Below, piece by piece: positions 7,593 to 14,380 of a stretch of DNA of 14,941 nucleotides (position 1 is its first letter; every line of letters starts with the position of its first letter). A program made the position numbers and the translations under genes. The notes beneath the pieces were generated by a model. It made no database searches. It saw nothing but the letters and a program-made list of their open reading frames with translations, and had not been told where the DNA came from. This DNA comes from JBCAWW01 sp039024315 (lineage in GTDB: Bacteria; Bacteroidota; Bacteroidia; J057), in the NCBI GenBank assembly GCA_039024315.1, contig JBCCQN010000199.1, forward strand, positions 1 to 14,941, written 5' to 3'.

Positions 7593-7629
7593 ATGTTTTG
7601 CATAATTTATTTTATGTTTTACATAAAAT
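7593..7629 (+). promoter_or_regulatory. Two operator-like sites 21 bp apart upstream of the DUF2975-HTH-CPBP operon
   Basis: ATGTTTTGCATAA (7593-7605) and ATGTTTTACATAA (7614-7626) differ at one base and are spaced exactly 21 bp, two helical turns, so the same DNA face is presented twice. The second site is the core of a perfect inverted repeat ATTTTATGT-TTT-ACATAAAAT (7609-7629). The sites end 17 bp before the ATG at 7646. They are the natural candidates for autoregulation by the small HTH protein encoded in the operon. That no gene starts upstream of them (only a TTG at 7577) supports the 7646 start. Confidence 0.65.
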
Positions 7630-7645
7630 TATTTTTCTTGAGAGC

Positions 7646-8203
7646 ATGGAAAAAAATCAAGTCTTACAGATAGCGAGAGTGAGCACTAGGATCTTTTGGA
7701 CCCTATTGATAGTGTTTTACGGTCTTTTTATGAGCGTGCTGTTGATCAAGAGCTTTTGGCCCACGAGTCTGCCTTTACAAGTGATATTTATGCAAGGTTT
7801 TGAGGCAGGTTGGGGAGTAGGCGGTCTCAAGTTTTGTCTGGAATGTGCAGGTCCACAGGATATTTTATTGGTAAATTTGAGTAGTGGCATGAAGATCTGG
7901 ATTGCGATCCGAGCGAATGTGTTCTTTGTATTGGCTTATCTCATGATGCAAAAAGTCTCATTGATCCTCGAGGCTAGAGAGACTTTTTATGCGGACAATG
8001 TGCAGCATTTCAGACAACTGGCCTTATTGGCCTTCCTCGCCTTTGGCTTGAGTACTTTCAACCTTACATATTGGGAGGGAAATTGGCAAGGGCACTTTAC
8101 GATAGCTTTTGGCCCCTTAGCTCTCAGCATTGCGAGCCTCGTACTTTCCGAGATTTTTAAAGAAGGGCAACTCCTCCTTGAGGACAAAAACTCTATTATA
8201 TGA
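7646..8203 (+). CDS. DUF2975 family integral membrane protein
   Basis: This encodes 185 residues. The ATG at 7646 is chosen over an in-frame TTG at 7577, which would run the coding region through the operator palindromes. Four membrane segments are predicted at about 15-35, 82-104, 121-139 and 150-167. Between TM2 and TM3 lies the family-typical FYADNVQHFRQLA segment; after TM4 comes EIFKEGQLLLEDKNSII, the acidic tail usual in DUF2975. This family has no established biochemical role, but is very often paired with a YozG-like HTH gene, as here: the next gene starts inside the stop (ATGA, 4-bp overlap). It is the first gene of a three-gene coupled operon. A membrane sensor or a partner that controls the HTH protein is inference. 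Confidence 0.88.
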   Translation: MEKNQVLQIARVSTRIFWTLLIVFYGLFMSVLLIKSFWPTSLPLQVIFMQGFEAGWGVGGLKFCLECAGPQDILLVNLSSGMKIWIAIRANVFFVLAYLMMQKVSLILEARETFYADNVQHFRQLALLAFLAFGLSTFNLTYWEGNWQGHFTIAFGPLALSIASLVLSEIFKEGQLLLEDKNSII

Positions 8204-8421
8204 TCCGTGTCAACCTAAGCCTCATGATGGCCAAACGCAAGATGAAGCTAAACGATCTTTCTGCATTAGTGGGAGTCTCCGTTACAAACTTATCTCTCCT
8301 CAAAACCGAAAAGGTCAAAGGAATTCGTTTCAAAACCCTCGCCGCTATATGCAGCGCCCTCGATTGTCAACCCGGTGATCTCTTGGAATATATAGACGAA
8401 ACCCAAACTGTAGAGCTGTGA
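8200..8421 (+). CDS. YozG-type XRE/Cro-like HTH transcriptional regulator
   Basis: This encodes 73 residues, consisting almost only of a Cro/CI-type helix-turn-helix: MMAKRKMKLNDLSALVGV (helices 1-2), then VTNLSLLKTEKVKGIRF (recognition helix and turn), LAAICSALDCQPGDLLEY (helices 4-5). This is the recognisable YozG profile, including CQPGDLLEY near the C-terminus. The start ATG overlaps the DUF2975 stop by 4 bases (ATGA), and its stop overlaps the GTG start of the protease gene, so the three proteins should be made in a coupled ratio. It likely binds as a dimer the twin sites at 7593-7629 and represses its own operon, the usual behaviour of small operon-encoded HTH proteins. The binding site assignment is inference. 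Confidence 0.93.
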   Translation: MIRVNLSLMMAKRKMKLNDLSALVGVSVTNLSLLKTEKVKGIRFKTLAAICSALDCQPGDLLEYIDETQTVEL

Positions 8422-9035
8422 TCGATCAAATCATCGGGGGTATTTTACAGGGTTTGATTTTTATGCTCATCCCTTTTGTGGTATATCTGATCAAAAACAA
8501 AAGCTACCGCGGGTTTTGGGATTATATCGGTCTCAAACGCTCTAATACCAAAGCAAACCTCATGGCCTTGGGACTAGCAGGAATATTGGCCACTCCTATG
8601 CTGCTACTTATTTTTTTCAATGAAGGCTTTCAGGCGATTATGCTGGCACCAGAGAGCGTATCAGGACAGCTTCGCTTAGCCGGTCTTAGCATTTCTACTG
8701 TGGCGATGCTCCTCTTTACTGCTACTTTTAAAACTGCTTTTACCGAAGAGGTTTTATTTCGTGGCTTCATCGCCAAACGCTTAATCGCTTGGCTGGGCAT
8801 CGGCTGGGGCAATAGCTTACAGGCCTTGATTTTTGGTCTCATTCATTGGCTTTTGTTCTTAGGCATTACCGACAATTATCTCTTCTTGACTGTGATCCTC
8901 CTGGTCACAACGATAGGAGCGTTCGGCAAAGCCTATATCAACGAAAAACATGCAGATGGTAGCATCGTCCCTGCTTGGATCACACACGCCACAGGTAATT
9001 TACTTTCCTACAGTAGTGTAGCCTTTTGGCTTTGA
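8418..9035 (+). CDS. CPBP family intramembrane glutamic endopeptidase (Abi/CaaX-type)
   Basis: This encodes 205 residues and starts with GTG, overlapping the HTH stop by 4 bases (GTGA). There are hydrophobic segments throughout. All three signature motifs are intact: EE-x-x-x-R (E110, E111, R115 in TEEVLFRGF), F-x-x-x-H (F139, H143 in FGLIHW) and H-x-x-x-N (H190, N194 in HATGN). CPBP proteins include eukaryotic CaaX protease Rce1 and bacterial enzymes linked to bacteriocin self-immunity and surface-protein processing. The intact catalytic residues suggest an active protease. Coupling to DUF2975 and YozG suggests a membrane module in which the protease and DUF2975 protein act together and the HTH protein sets their level. 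Substrate unknown; no bacteriocin precursor is visible nearby. Confidence 0.92.
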   Translation: MIDQIIGGILQGLIFMLIPFVVYLIKNKSYRGFWDYIGLKRSNTKANLMALGLAGILATPMLLLIFFNEGFQAIMLAPESVSGQLRLAGLSISTVAMLLFTATFKTAFTEEVLFRGFIAKRLIAWLGIGWGNSLQALIFGLIHWLLFLGITDNYLFLTVILLVTTIGAFGKAYINEKHADGSIVPAWITHATGNLLSYSSVAFWL

Positions 9036-9057
9036 TGGGGGATTATTTTTTTGTTCA

Positions 9058-9073
9058 CCGCTGCGCGGAACGC
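9058..9073 (+). repeat. Dispersed hairpin motif, intergenic copy (CCGCTGCGCGGAACGC)
   Basis: Stem CCGC/GCGG with loop TGC, followed by AACGC, located between the protease gene and the deacetylase gene. It lies 23 bp after the protease stop and downstream of a T-rich stretch (9046-9052), so it might also affect transcript ends. Other copies are at 6439-6454 (minus) and 14295-14310. Confidence 0.6.
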
Positions 9074-9123
9074 TTATCTCAAGAATACGTAGAGCAATCA
9101 ATAGCACACATTAGATTGAGACC

Positions 9124-9837
9124 ATGGTAAGAGAACGCAATAAGACGCTCAGAGCAATAATATTTAGTTTTGCGATCCTATTGACAATCATTAGCGGAAC
9201 CTTCTTGTATAGCCGCTCTTGGCAGCATTCACTATTTATTGATCCGCTCTATCAACTAGATCCAAAGGAGAAGATAGTAGCCCTTACTTTTGATGATGGC
9301 CCTAATGCCAAGCGCACTCCTCCCCTACTCGAGTTACTAGCTAAGCATGAGGTCAAGGCTACTTTTTTCATGCTAGGTCTACAAATCGAACGAGAGCCAG
9401 AAATCGCCAAAGCAGTATTTGAGGCAGGACACCTCATCGGCAACCACACCTACGATCACCCGCAGATGATTTTCAAATCTGCAAGCTTCATGCGCGCCCA
9501 AATCGAGCGTACTGACAGCCTGATACAAGCGTTCGGCGCAGCCAAACCCACCTACTTCCGACCGCCCTACTCAAGTAAATATCTAGTCCTCCCTTGGGTT
9601 CTCAAACAAATGGATAAAACGCTCGTAACCGGCACCTACGACCCTCCCGCTGAATATCGTTCTCCCTACCCCGCCCAAAAAGTCGCTGATCAAGTATTGA
9701 GCAATGTGCAAAATGGTAGCATCATTTACCTTCACGATGGCAAAGGCAGTGATGTGGAGGCATTTTTACAATCGGTAGAGTTGATTATTATTGGGCTGAA
9801 GGCAAAAGGGTATCGATTGGTACGCTTGGATGAGTAG
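9124..9837 (+). CDS. Membrane-anchored polysaccharide deacetylase (NodB homology domain)
   Basis: This encodes 237 residues. A single N-terminal membrane anchor (about 11-29) is followed by a NodB-type CE4 domain. Motif 1 is TFDDGP (D57, D58), motif 2 is H-T-Y-D-H (H108, H112, metal ligands), motif 3 is FRPPY (145-149) and motif 5 is IIYLHDG near the C-terminus. Motif 4, usually a D-x-x-DW-type strand, appears only as TGTYDPPAEYR, so that part of the active site is divergent. CE4 enzymes remove N- or O-acetyl groups from peptidoglycan, chitin-type or exopolysaccharides; the N-terminal anchor places the catalytic part outside the cytoplasmic membrane. The ATG at 9124 gives the complete anchor. 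The gene appears monocistronic; the substrate is not determined. Confidence 0.92.
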   Translation: MVRERNKTLRAIIFSFAILLTIISGTFLYSRSWQHSLFIDPLYQLDPKEKIVALTFDDGPNAKRTPPLLELLAKHEVKATFFMLGLQIEREPEIAKAVFEAGHLIGNHTYDHPQMIFKSASFMRAQIERTDSLIQAFGAAKPTYFRPPYSSKYLVLPWVLKQMDKTLVTGTYDPPAEYRSPYPAQKVADQVLSNVQNGSIIYLHDGKGSDVEAFLQSVELIIIGLKAKGYRLVRLDE

Positions 9838-9882
9838 GGTGCTTAGGCAGGTTTAACGGCCTAAATCATTCGCTATTTAGCA

Positions 9883-9912
9883 GGATTATCCTCAGTAGAG
9901 GATTTGTAATCC
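9883..9912. terminator. Hairpin between deacetylase and Tat-SDR genes, possible terminator or leader structure
   Basis: GGATTATCCTC (9883-9893) pairs with GAGGA and TAATCC (9898-9912), with a 4-nt loop AGTA and a TTTG bulge on the right arm, for 11 base pairs. It is followed by AAGATTTT, a weak T-run. It lies 46 bp after the deacetylase stop and 52 bp before the SDR start. A smaller dyad TTAGGC/GCCTAA (9843-9848, 9859-9864) precedes it. Confidence 0.4.
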
Positions 9913-9964
9913 AAGATTTTCTGAGCTATTTAATTGCCGACTTCCATGCTAATCAGTCAAAAAG

Positions 9965-11110
9965 ATGAAAAAAAATAGAAGAGAGTTTTTGGGTCTTAGC
10001 CTAGCTTTAGGCCTTACCCCAGCTATAAGTGCCAATCCCTTGCAATCACTCTTTGAGGTCGAGAAGAGTGATACCAAGTTAAATATCCTCATCCTTGGCG
10101 GCACCAGCTTCCTAGGGCCCCATCAGATTGCTTATGCCCTAAAAAGAGGGCATAAAATCACGACTTTTACCCGTGGTAAAACGGTACCCAAAGTTCATCC
10201 AGAAGTTTTTGCTCAAGTCGAGCAGTTGGTCGGAGACCGAGAAAACAATCTAGAAGCCCTAAAAGGCAGAAAATGGGATGTAGTGATCGACAACTCGGGG
10301 CGTAGAACCAAATGGACCGAGGATACGGCTCAACTCTTAGTCGAAAATGTGGGTTACTATATGTACACTTCTTCTATCAGTGTATTTTATCCTTTTACGG
10401 GTGATGACTTTAGCGAAGATCGGCCACTGGTAACCGCTATCCCTGAGGATGCGAGCGAAGAAGAAAAGCTCAACTACGAATATGGGGTTATGAAGGCTAC
10501 CTCTGAATTGGCTACCATCAATACTTTTGGCGTGCAAAGATCCATTATCATCAGACCCACGCTTATCGTCGGTCCCGGGGACCGTACGGATAGATTTCCT
10601 TACTGGCTGGCAAGACTGGAAAAAGGCGGAGAGATCATCATTCCCGGCAAAGCCGATGAAGTGGTCCAGTATATCGATGTGCGGGATTTGGCGCAATGGA
10701 TGATCAGACTGTTGGAAAGCAAAGCGGCTGGTATTTACAATGCCTCAGGCCCTGCGTTTCAAATGACTACCAACGCTTTTGTGCATGGGATTCATGCGAG
10801 CTACAATTCTCCTGTTCGCTATACCCAAATCGACGATATTGACTTCTTGATTGAAAATCAACTCATTGGCATCCAACCTTGGGTGGTTCAACTCCCCGAA
10901 TACGCAGGGATGTCTCAAAGCGATAATAGCAAAGCGCTTGGGACAGATCTGCAACTAAGACCGCTAGCAGAGACCGTGAGCGCGACTAGAGAATGGTGGT
11001 ACTCTGATGCAGTGTCGCAAGAGAGGCGAGACAATATCCTCACAGGTGAGCGCTCGCCCATGAATAGAGAAAAGGAAGTTTTGGACAAATGGAAGGCCAG
11101 AAAGGGATAA
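9965..11110 (+). CDS. Tat-exported NAD(P)-dependent epimerase/dehydratase-like (SDR fold) protein
   Basis: This encodes 381 residues. The N-terminus MKKNRREFLGLSLALGL is a good twin-arginine signal (RR-E-F-L plus a weakly hydrophobic stretch), with cleavage likely near ISANP. Mature sequence opens with a Rossmann strand and ILILGGTSFLGPH (GGTSFLG, 45-51). An SDR catalytic pair is present as YGVMK (Y173, K177), with the upstream serines in YTSSISVF. RPTLIVGPGDRTDRF matches the extended-SDR substrate-binding region. Folded export with cofactor is the reason such enzymes use Tat. In many environmental Bacteroidota, Tat-tagged extended SDRs occur near sugar or amidohydrolase genes, but here the neighbours are a deacetylase and beta-barrels, so the substrate is open. 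It ends 1 base from the convergent beta-barrel gene. Confidence 0.88.
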   Translation: MKKNRREFLGLSLALGLTPAISANPLQSLFEVEKSDTKLNILILGGTSFLGPHQIAYALKRGHKITTFTRGKTVPKVHPEVFAQVEQLVGDRENNLEALKGRKWDVVIDNSGRRTKWTEDTAQLLVENVGYYMYTSSISVFYPFTGDDFSEDRPLVTAIPEDASEEEKLNYEYGVMKATSELATINTFGVQRSIIIRPTLIVGPGDRTDRFPYWLARLEKGGEIIIPGKADEVVQYIDVRDLAQWMIRLLESKAAGIYNASGPAFQMTTNAFVHGIHASYNSPVRYTQIDDIDFLIENQLIGIQPWVVQLPEYAGMSQSDNSKALGTDLQLRPLAETVSATREWWYSDAVSQERRDNILTGERSPMNREKEVLDKWKARKG

Positions 11111-11111
11111 T

Positions 11112-11903
11112 TTATATCCTCAATCCCATACTCACCATGACTCCTTGATAAGGTCGTCGAATAGTAATTCCAGGCAATGGTTCCCCCGTTTGCCAATCCC
11201 AGCCGCCATTGCGGTCGATGGTCAAATCTTGGTATTTAAAACCAATTCCCAGCTGCCACTGATGGCGAGAGCGGGTATGCCACATGAAGCCAAACATAGC
11301 CTGCCCCATAAAGCCACCTTCAATATTACTGACGTTCCAAAGCATAGGAGTAGCACCAAAGCCATATCCTCCACGGACGGCGTAAAAAGGCGTGGTAGGG
11401 CGGTCAAAGAGATAACCCGTCAGCTCGCCAAATACAGGCAACACTAGGCCTGCCTGTAAAAAATCTAGACCGGCCCCGACATTGGTACCGACATAGCGGT
11501 TCCATTGGTAGCCAAACCGATAATTGATCATCGGATTGAGAGCGGGATTTCCCCATTCCCCTTCGGGCAAGGCAAATTGCATATCAAAGGCGTTGACAAA
11601 GCCTTTGTGTCGGTAGGAATAAGGTTTTTGGCCTACATTACTGCGACGATAGATAGACTGATATGGGGAGCGTTCTCGAGTGATTTTGGCAATTCTTTCC
11701 TGCTCTACTATCATGACGCTGCCACCAGGAAGCTCAATTTTGACGTATTCGCCCGGTACTTGCTCTAATATCCAACCGGCGATGATCGTACTGTCAGCAT
11801 CGCGGAGATACAGATAGTCAAATACATAAGGAGACTGATCGTTTTGGGCTTGGGCTGGCAATGCCATCAGGGCCAAGCCAATAATCCAAAGGAAGCGTTT
11901 CAT
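11112..11903 (-). CDS. Predicted outer-membrane beta-barrel protein with N-terminal LYL-type module (downstream paralog)
   Basis: This encodes 263 residues. The signal peptide ends LPAQAQ (cleavage after A19). At about 28-77 comes a small beta module, D-Y-LYLRDADSTIIAGWILEQ followed by PGEYVKIELPGG and IAKITRE, the same pattern as in the upstream gene. The rest is amphipathic beta strands rich in Gly and aromatics (INYRFGYQWNRYVGTNVGAG, GGYGFGATP, QLGIGFKYQDL) ending in MVSMGLRI, typical of an 8-12-stranded outer-membrane barrel of unknown function. The module resembles a frequent Bacteroidota sequence (LYL-x-NGS-x-I-x-G-x-IIEQ-P) found before barrels. The start ATG at 11903 shares its A with the upstream stop TAA, so the two paralogs are coupled. 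A barrel fold is inferred from pattern, not from a named family. Confidence 0.82.
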   Translation of the reverse strand: MKRFLWIIGLALMALPAQAQNDQSPYVFDYLYLRDADSTIIAGWILEQVPGEYVKIELPGGSVMIVEQERIAKITRERSPYQSIYRRSNVGQKPYSYRHKGFVNAFDMQFALPEGEWGNPALNPMINYRFGYQWNRYVGTNVGAGLDFLQAGLVLPVFGELTGYLFDRPTTPFYAVRGGYGFGATPMLWNVSNIEGGFMGQAMFGFMWHTRSRHQWQLGIGFKYQDLTIDRNGGWDWQTGEPLPGITIRRPYQGVMVSMGLRI

Positions 11904-12706
11904 TAGAAGCTAAATGAGATTTGATAGTGGATGCGCTGATAAACACGTTGGCCTTTGATCAAATAAGGCTCGATGATCGTTCCCGGAGGGAGATTCCAGA
12001 TATCTCTTGGCCATTCTCTAAACTCTTGGTAGGAATCTTGAAATTTGTAGCCAATCGTAAAACTAATGTCGGAGCGTTGACGGGTATTCACTTTAAACCC
12101 TAGGGCAAACTGCCCGTTGATACCTCCATTGAGGACTTCATGCTCATTGGACATGCTAGTCGCAAAGCCATAACCGCCTTGTAGTAGGTAGGTCGGTGTA
12201 ATCCGCCTTTCCCAAAGGTCGCCTTGCAGCTCCAAAAAAATCGGGGTGAAAATTCCTTCCCCATAGATATCCCAGCCAAGGCCAAGACCATAATTGAGAA
12301 ATCTGTTTTGATGGTACAGCAATCGATAGTGGATCGCCGTAGCCGGAACAGGGCCCCATTCCCCTTGGGTAAAATTAAGCCCCCAATCAAAATGATGATA
12401 GAAGCCGGGGGTTCGATAGCTAATAGGTACGAGATGGCGAAACTTTTCAAGTTCGATCCTAGAGTAGAGCGGTGGCTCGACGGTGATTTTTTCAATTTCC
12501 GCGTTGCGGAACGTCAAAACTTGGCCAGAGGCCAGCTTAATGCGAATGTATTCGCCCGGCGCTTGTTCGACGATTTCTCCTCTAATGACACTACCATTAT
12601 GGAGATAAAGCACATCTTCGACGCCCCGCTTATTTTGTGCTAGTATCAAATTGACACTCAAGAGGAGCAGCAAAAAGAGACTATATTTCAGTAGGCTTTG
12701 TGACAT
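11903..12706 (-). CDS. Predicted outer-membrane beta-barrel protein with N-terminal LYL-type module (upstream paralog)
   Basis: This encodes 267 residues. A strongly hydrophobic signal peptide ends NLILAQNK (cleavage after A23). The N-terminal module reads DVLYLHNGSVIRGEIVEQ, APGEYIRIKLASGQVL, then IEKITVEP (about 31-78). It matches its downstream paralog closely there and shares GGYGF in the barrel. Barrel-like strands follow (YRLLYHQNRFLNYGLGLGWD, LLQGGYGF, SFTIGYKFQD), ending in the aromatic YQISFSF, a typical outer-membrane terminal strand. It is first in a two-gene operon transcribed toward 11112 and diverges from the LVIVD lipoprotein gene across 244 bp. The function is unknown. The pair arose by tandem duplication. 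Confidence 0.82.
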   Translation of the reverse strand: MSQSLLKYSLFLLLLLSVNLILAQNKRGVEDVLYLHNGSVIRGEIVEQAPGEYIRIKLASGQVLTFRNAEIEKITVEPPLYSRIELEKFRHLVPISYRTPGFYHHFDWGLNFTQGEWGPVPATAIHYRLLYHQNRFLNYGLGLGWDIYGEGIFTPIFLELQGDLWERRITPTYLLQGGYGFATSMSNEHEVLNGGINGQFALGFKVNTRQRSDISFTIGYKFQDSYQEFREWPRDIWNLPPGTIIEPYLIKGQRVYQRIHYQISFSF

Positions 12707-12807
12707 GTGGTTGAAAGGACTTGGTGTACTACTACTTAGAAGGTAGCATTTTTAGGAAAAGCCGTCAGAGAAAAATTTCAACCCCCAGCAATCCGCGCGA
12801 AATTTTG

Positions 12808-12815
12808 TACCTTGG
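12808..12815 (+). promoter_or_regulatory. Possible -7 element (TACCTTGG) upstream of the LVIVD lipoprotein
   Basis: TTTTGTACCTTGG is one base from the Bacteroidota -7 consensus TAnnTTTG and has the TTTTGTAC context often seen with it. A clear -33 TTTG at the right distance is lacking. If used, the transcript starts near 12822 and carries a leader of about 130 nt before the ATG at 12951. The 12707-12950 spacer holds no gene. Confidence 0.4.
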
Positions 12816-12950
12816 ATAAAGTTAGGATTTTATTTCAGCTCAATACAGCGTTTTCACCTATAAAGACGTCTGCTTTAATAAATCCGCTGCCTTGAAAAAC
12901 ACAAAACTAAAATTGCTAAGGCACTATCTAAACTTCATAAACCCTTTCGT

Positions 12951-14237
12951 ATGAATCACAGCACAAAATTTCTTGCTCTGGTCTTGCTAGCCGGTCTATC
13001 GCTTACTGGATGTTTGCGCGACAAATGCGACATGTCTTTTACCCATGCTCGCTACACGCCTGTCTATATGTCTCAAGAGGCATTTGAACGTGCAGTAGAG
13101 GTACAGACTCCTCAAGCCATCCAAAATCCAGGTAAAATTTACGTCAAGGACAACTACCTCTTTGTCAATGAAATTGGCAAAGGATTGCACATCCTCGATT
13201 ACAAAAATCCCGCAAACCCACAGGCCGTTTCGTTTATCAACGTACCCGGCAACTACGATATCGCTGTCAATTGTGGCAAGCTATATTTAGACAGCAGCAA
13301 AGACCTACTCGTCTTTGATCTCAATGATGTTTCTAACCCATCCTTGATCAACCGTGTCAAAAATGCCTTACCTCATATCACTCAGTATCGTGGCTATGTT
13401 GCCGATGCTAGCAAAGGGGTAGTAGTAGATTGGAAGCGCGAAGTAGTAACAGAAGCTTACAACTGTGAGACCGGTATTCCTTCATTATGGCAAGCCAATG
13501 AAGTAGATCCTACAGAAGTACAAAACGGTGGCAACAATACGCGTAGCATCAACCCAGCTACTCCAGGTATCGCGGGTTCTATGTCTCGTTTCGCGCTAGC
13601 CGATGATCACCTTTACGTAGTTTCACCTAACCAACTACGCGTATTTGATGCCAATAATTGCGAAGCTCCTGCGCTGGTAAGCGAGCAAGATTTGTTTAGT
13701 GGTGGCGAAGCCGAAATGGTTACCACTGGACCGGGTCTTGTATTGGTAGGCGGTACTAGCGGTGTCGATGTATTTGATACCCAAGACCCTTCCAATCCAA
13801 GCTTCTTAAGTCGTTACGAGCACGTTACGGCTTGTGATCCTGTGATCCTCGACGGCCAGTACGCTTATTTGACCCTACGCAATGGTCGTGGCGAGCGCTG
13901 TGGACAAAACTTTACCAATCAGCTCGATGTGATTGATTTCTCTAATCCACGCATGCCTAGCACTTTGACTACTTTCCCGATGACCAATCCTCACGGTCTT
14001 GGCAAAGATGGCAACTTGCTATTTATCGCTGATGGTAACGCTGGCCTCCGTATTTTCGACGCCGAAAATCCGCTACGGATCGGTGGTAATGAAATCGCGC
14101 ACTTTAGCGGTATGCAGGGATATGATGTCATCCCCGCCAACGGTACTTTGATCCTAGTAGGAGAAGATGGTATTGGTCTTTATGACTACACTGATGCGAA
14201 AAACATCAAGCCACTCAGCAGTATTCTAGTTGAGTAA
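12951..14237 (+). CDS. LVIVD-repeat beta-propeller lipoprotein
   Basis: This encodes 428 residues. The signal MNHSTKFLALVLLAGLSLTGC is a textbook lipoprotein signal with lipidated C21. The mature protein is a series of about six repeats around 40-50 residues long, each with a beta strand, a GLHILD- or GVDVFD-type strand and a D-x-x-NP turn: GKGLHILDYKNPANP, DLLVFDLNDVSNP, GVDVFDTQDPSNP, LDVIDFSNPRMP, GLRIFDAENP and IGLYDYTDAKN. This is the LVIVD pattern, predicted to close as a beta-propeller. Such proteins are frequent surface or periplasmic lipoproteins of Bacteroidota; a ligand-binding or scaffolding role is inferred and no enzyme activity is known. The gene is monocistronic with a strong terminator after it. 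Three cysteine pairs occur in the repeats and could be disulfides. Confidence 0.92.
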   Translation: MNHSTKFLALVLLAGLSLTGCLRDKCDMSFTHARYTPVYMSQEAFERAVEVQTPQAIQNPGKIYVKDNYLFVNEIGKGLHILDYKNPANPQAVSFINVPGNYDIAVNCGKLYLDSSKDLLVFDLNDVSNPSLINRVKNALPHITQYRGYVADASKGVVVDWKREVVTEAYNCETGIPSLWQANEVDPTEVQNGGNNTRSINPATPGIAGSMSRFALADDHLYVVSPNQLRVFDANNCEAPALVSEQDLFSGGEAEMVTTGPGLVLVGGTSGVDVFDTQDPSNPSFLSRYEHVTACDPVILDGQYAYLTLRNGRGERCGQNFTNQLDVIDFSNPRMPSTLTTFPMTNPHGLGKDGNLLFIADGNAGLRIFDAENPLRIGGNEIAHFSGMQGYDVIPANGTLILVGEDGIGLYDYTDAKNIKPLSSILVE

Positions 14238-14260
14238 GCATAAATCTTATTGTACATCAA

Positions 14261-14294
14261 AGCCTGTCTTCCTTTTGGGAGACGGGCTTTTTTT
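14261..14294 (+). terminator. Rho-independent terminator of the LVIVD lipoprotein gene
   Basis: AGCCTGTCTTCC (14261-14272) pairs fully (two G-U) with GGGAGACGGGCT (14277-14288) around a TTTT loop, 12 base pairs. A run of seven T (14288-14294) follows, 24 bp after the stop codon. Confidence 0.93.
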
Positions 14295-14310
14295 CTGCTT
14301 CGCAGAACGC
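14295..14310 (+). repeat. Dispersed hairpin motif, intergenic copy (CTGCTTCGCAGAACGC)
   Basis: Stem CTGC/GCAG with loop TTC followed by AACGC, immediately after the terminator U-run. Compared with the copies at 6439-6454 and 9058-9073, the second stem pair is T-A instead of C-G, so pairing is conserved while sequence is not. A further small palindrome ATTGC-AAA-GCAAT (14322-14334) lies between this motif and the mobile-element end. Confidence 0.6.
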
Positions 14311-14336
14311 TCAAGTCTTTAATTGCAAAGCAATAT

Positions 14337-14362
14337 CCCCCTCTGGAGGGGGCAGGGGGAGG
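14337..14362 (+). repeat. Left terminal inverted repeat of the DUF559 element
   Basis: CCCCCTC-TG-GAGGGGG (14337-14352) is a perfect 7-bp hairpin, followed by CA and GGGGGAGG (14355-14362). The same order is found in inverted form at 14784-14817. Confidence 0.85.
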
Positions 14363-14380
14363 AAAAAACTTTTGTCATTT

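Noticed and set aside
7577..7645. TTG start extending the DUF2975 protein by 23 residues
   Set aside because: It would place the operator palindromes inside the coding region, and the family usually begins near the first membrane segment.
12499..12514. Fourth hairpin-motif copy, CCGCGTTGCGGAACGT
   Set aside because: Stem and AACG match, but the loop (GTT) and last base differ and it lies in a conserved part of a barrel gene, so chance or codon constraint is as likely. Worth including in a genome-wide count.
12100..12643. Overlapping open frames on both strands within the upstream barrel gene
   Set aside because: They lack signal peptides or family features and are explained by the barrel gene reading frame.
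14372..14380. TTG start adding three residues to the DUF559 protein
   Set aside because: A normal ATG follows immediately at 14381 and the domain is complete from there.
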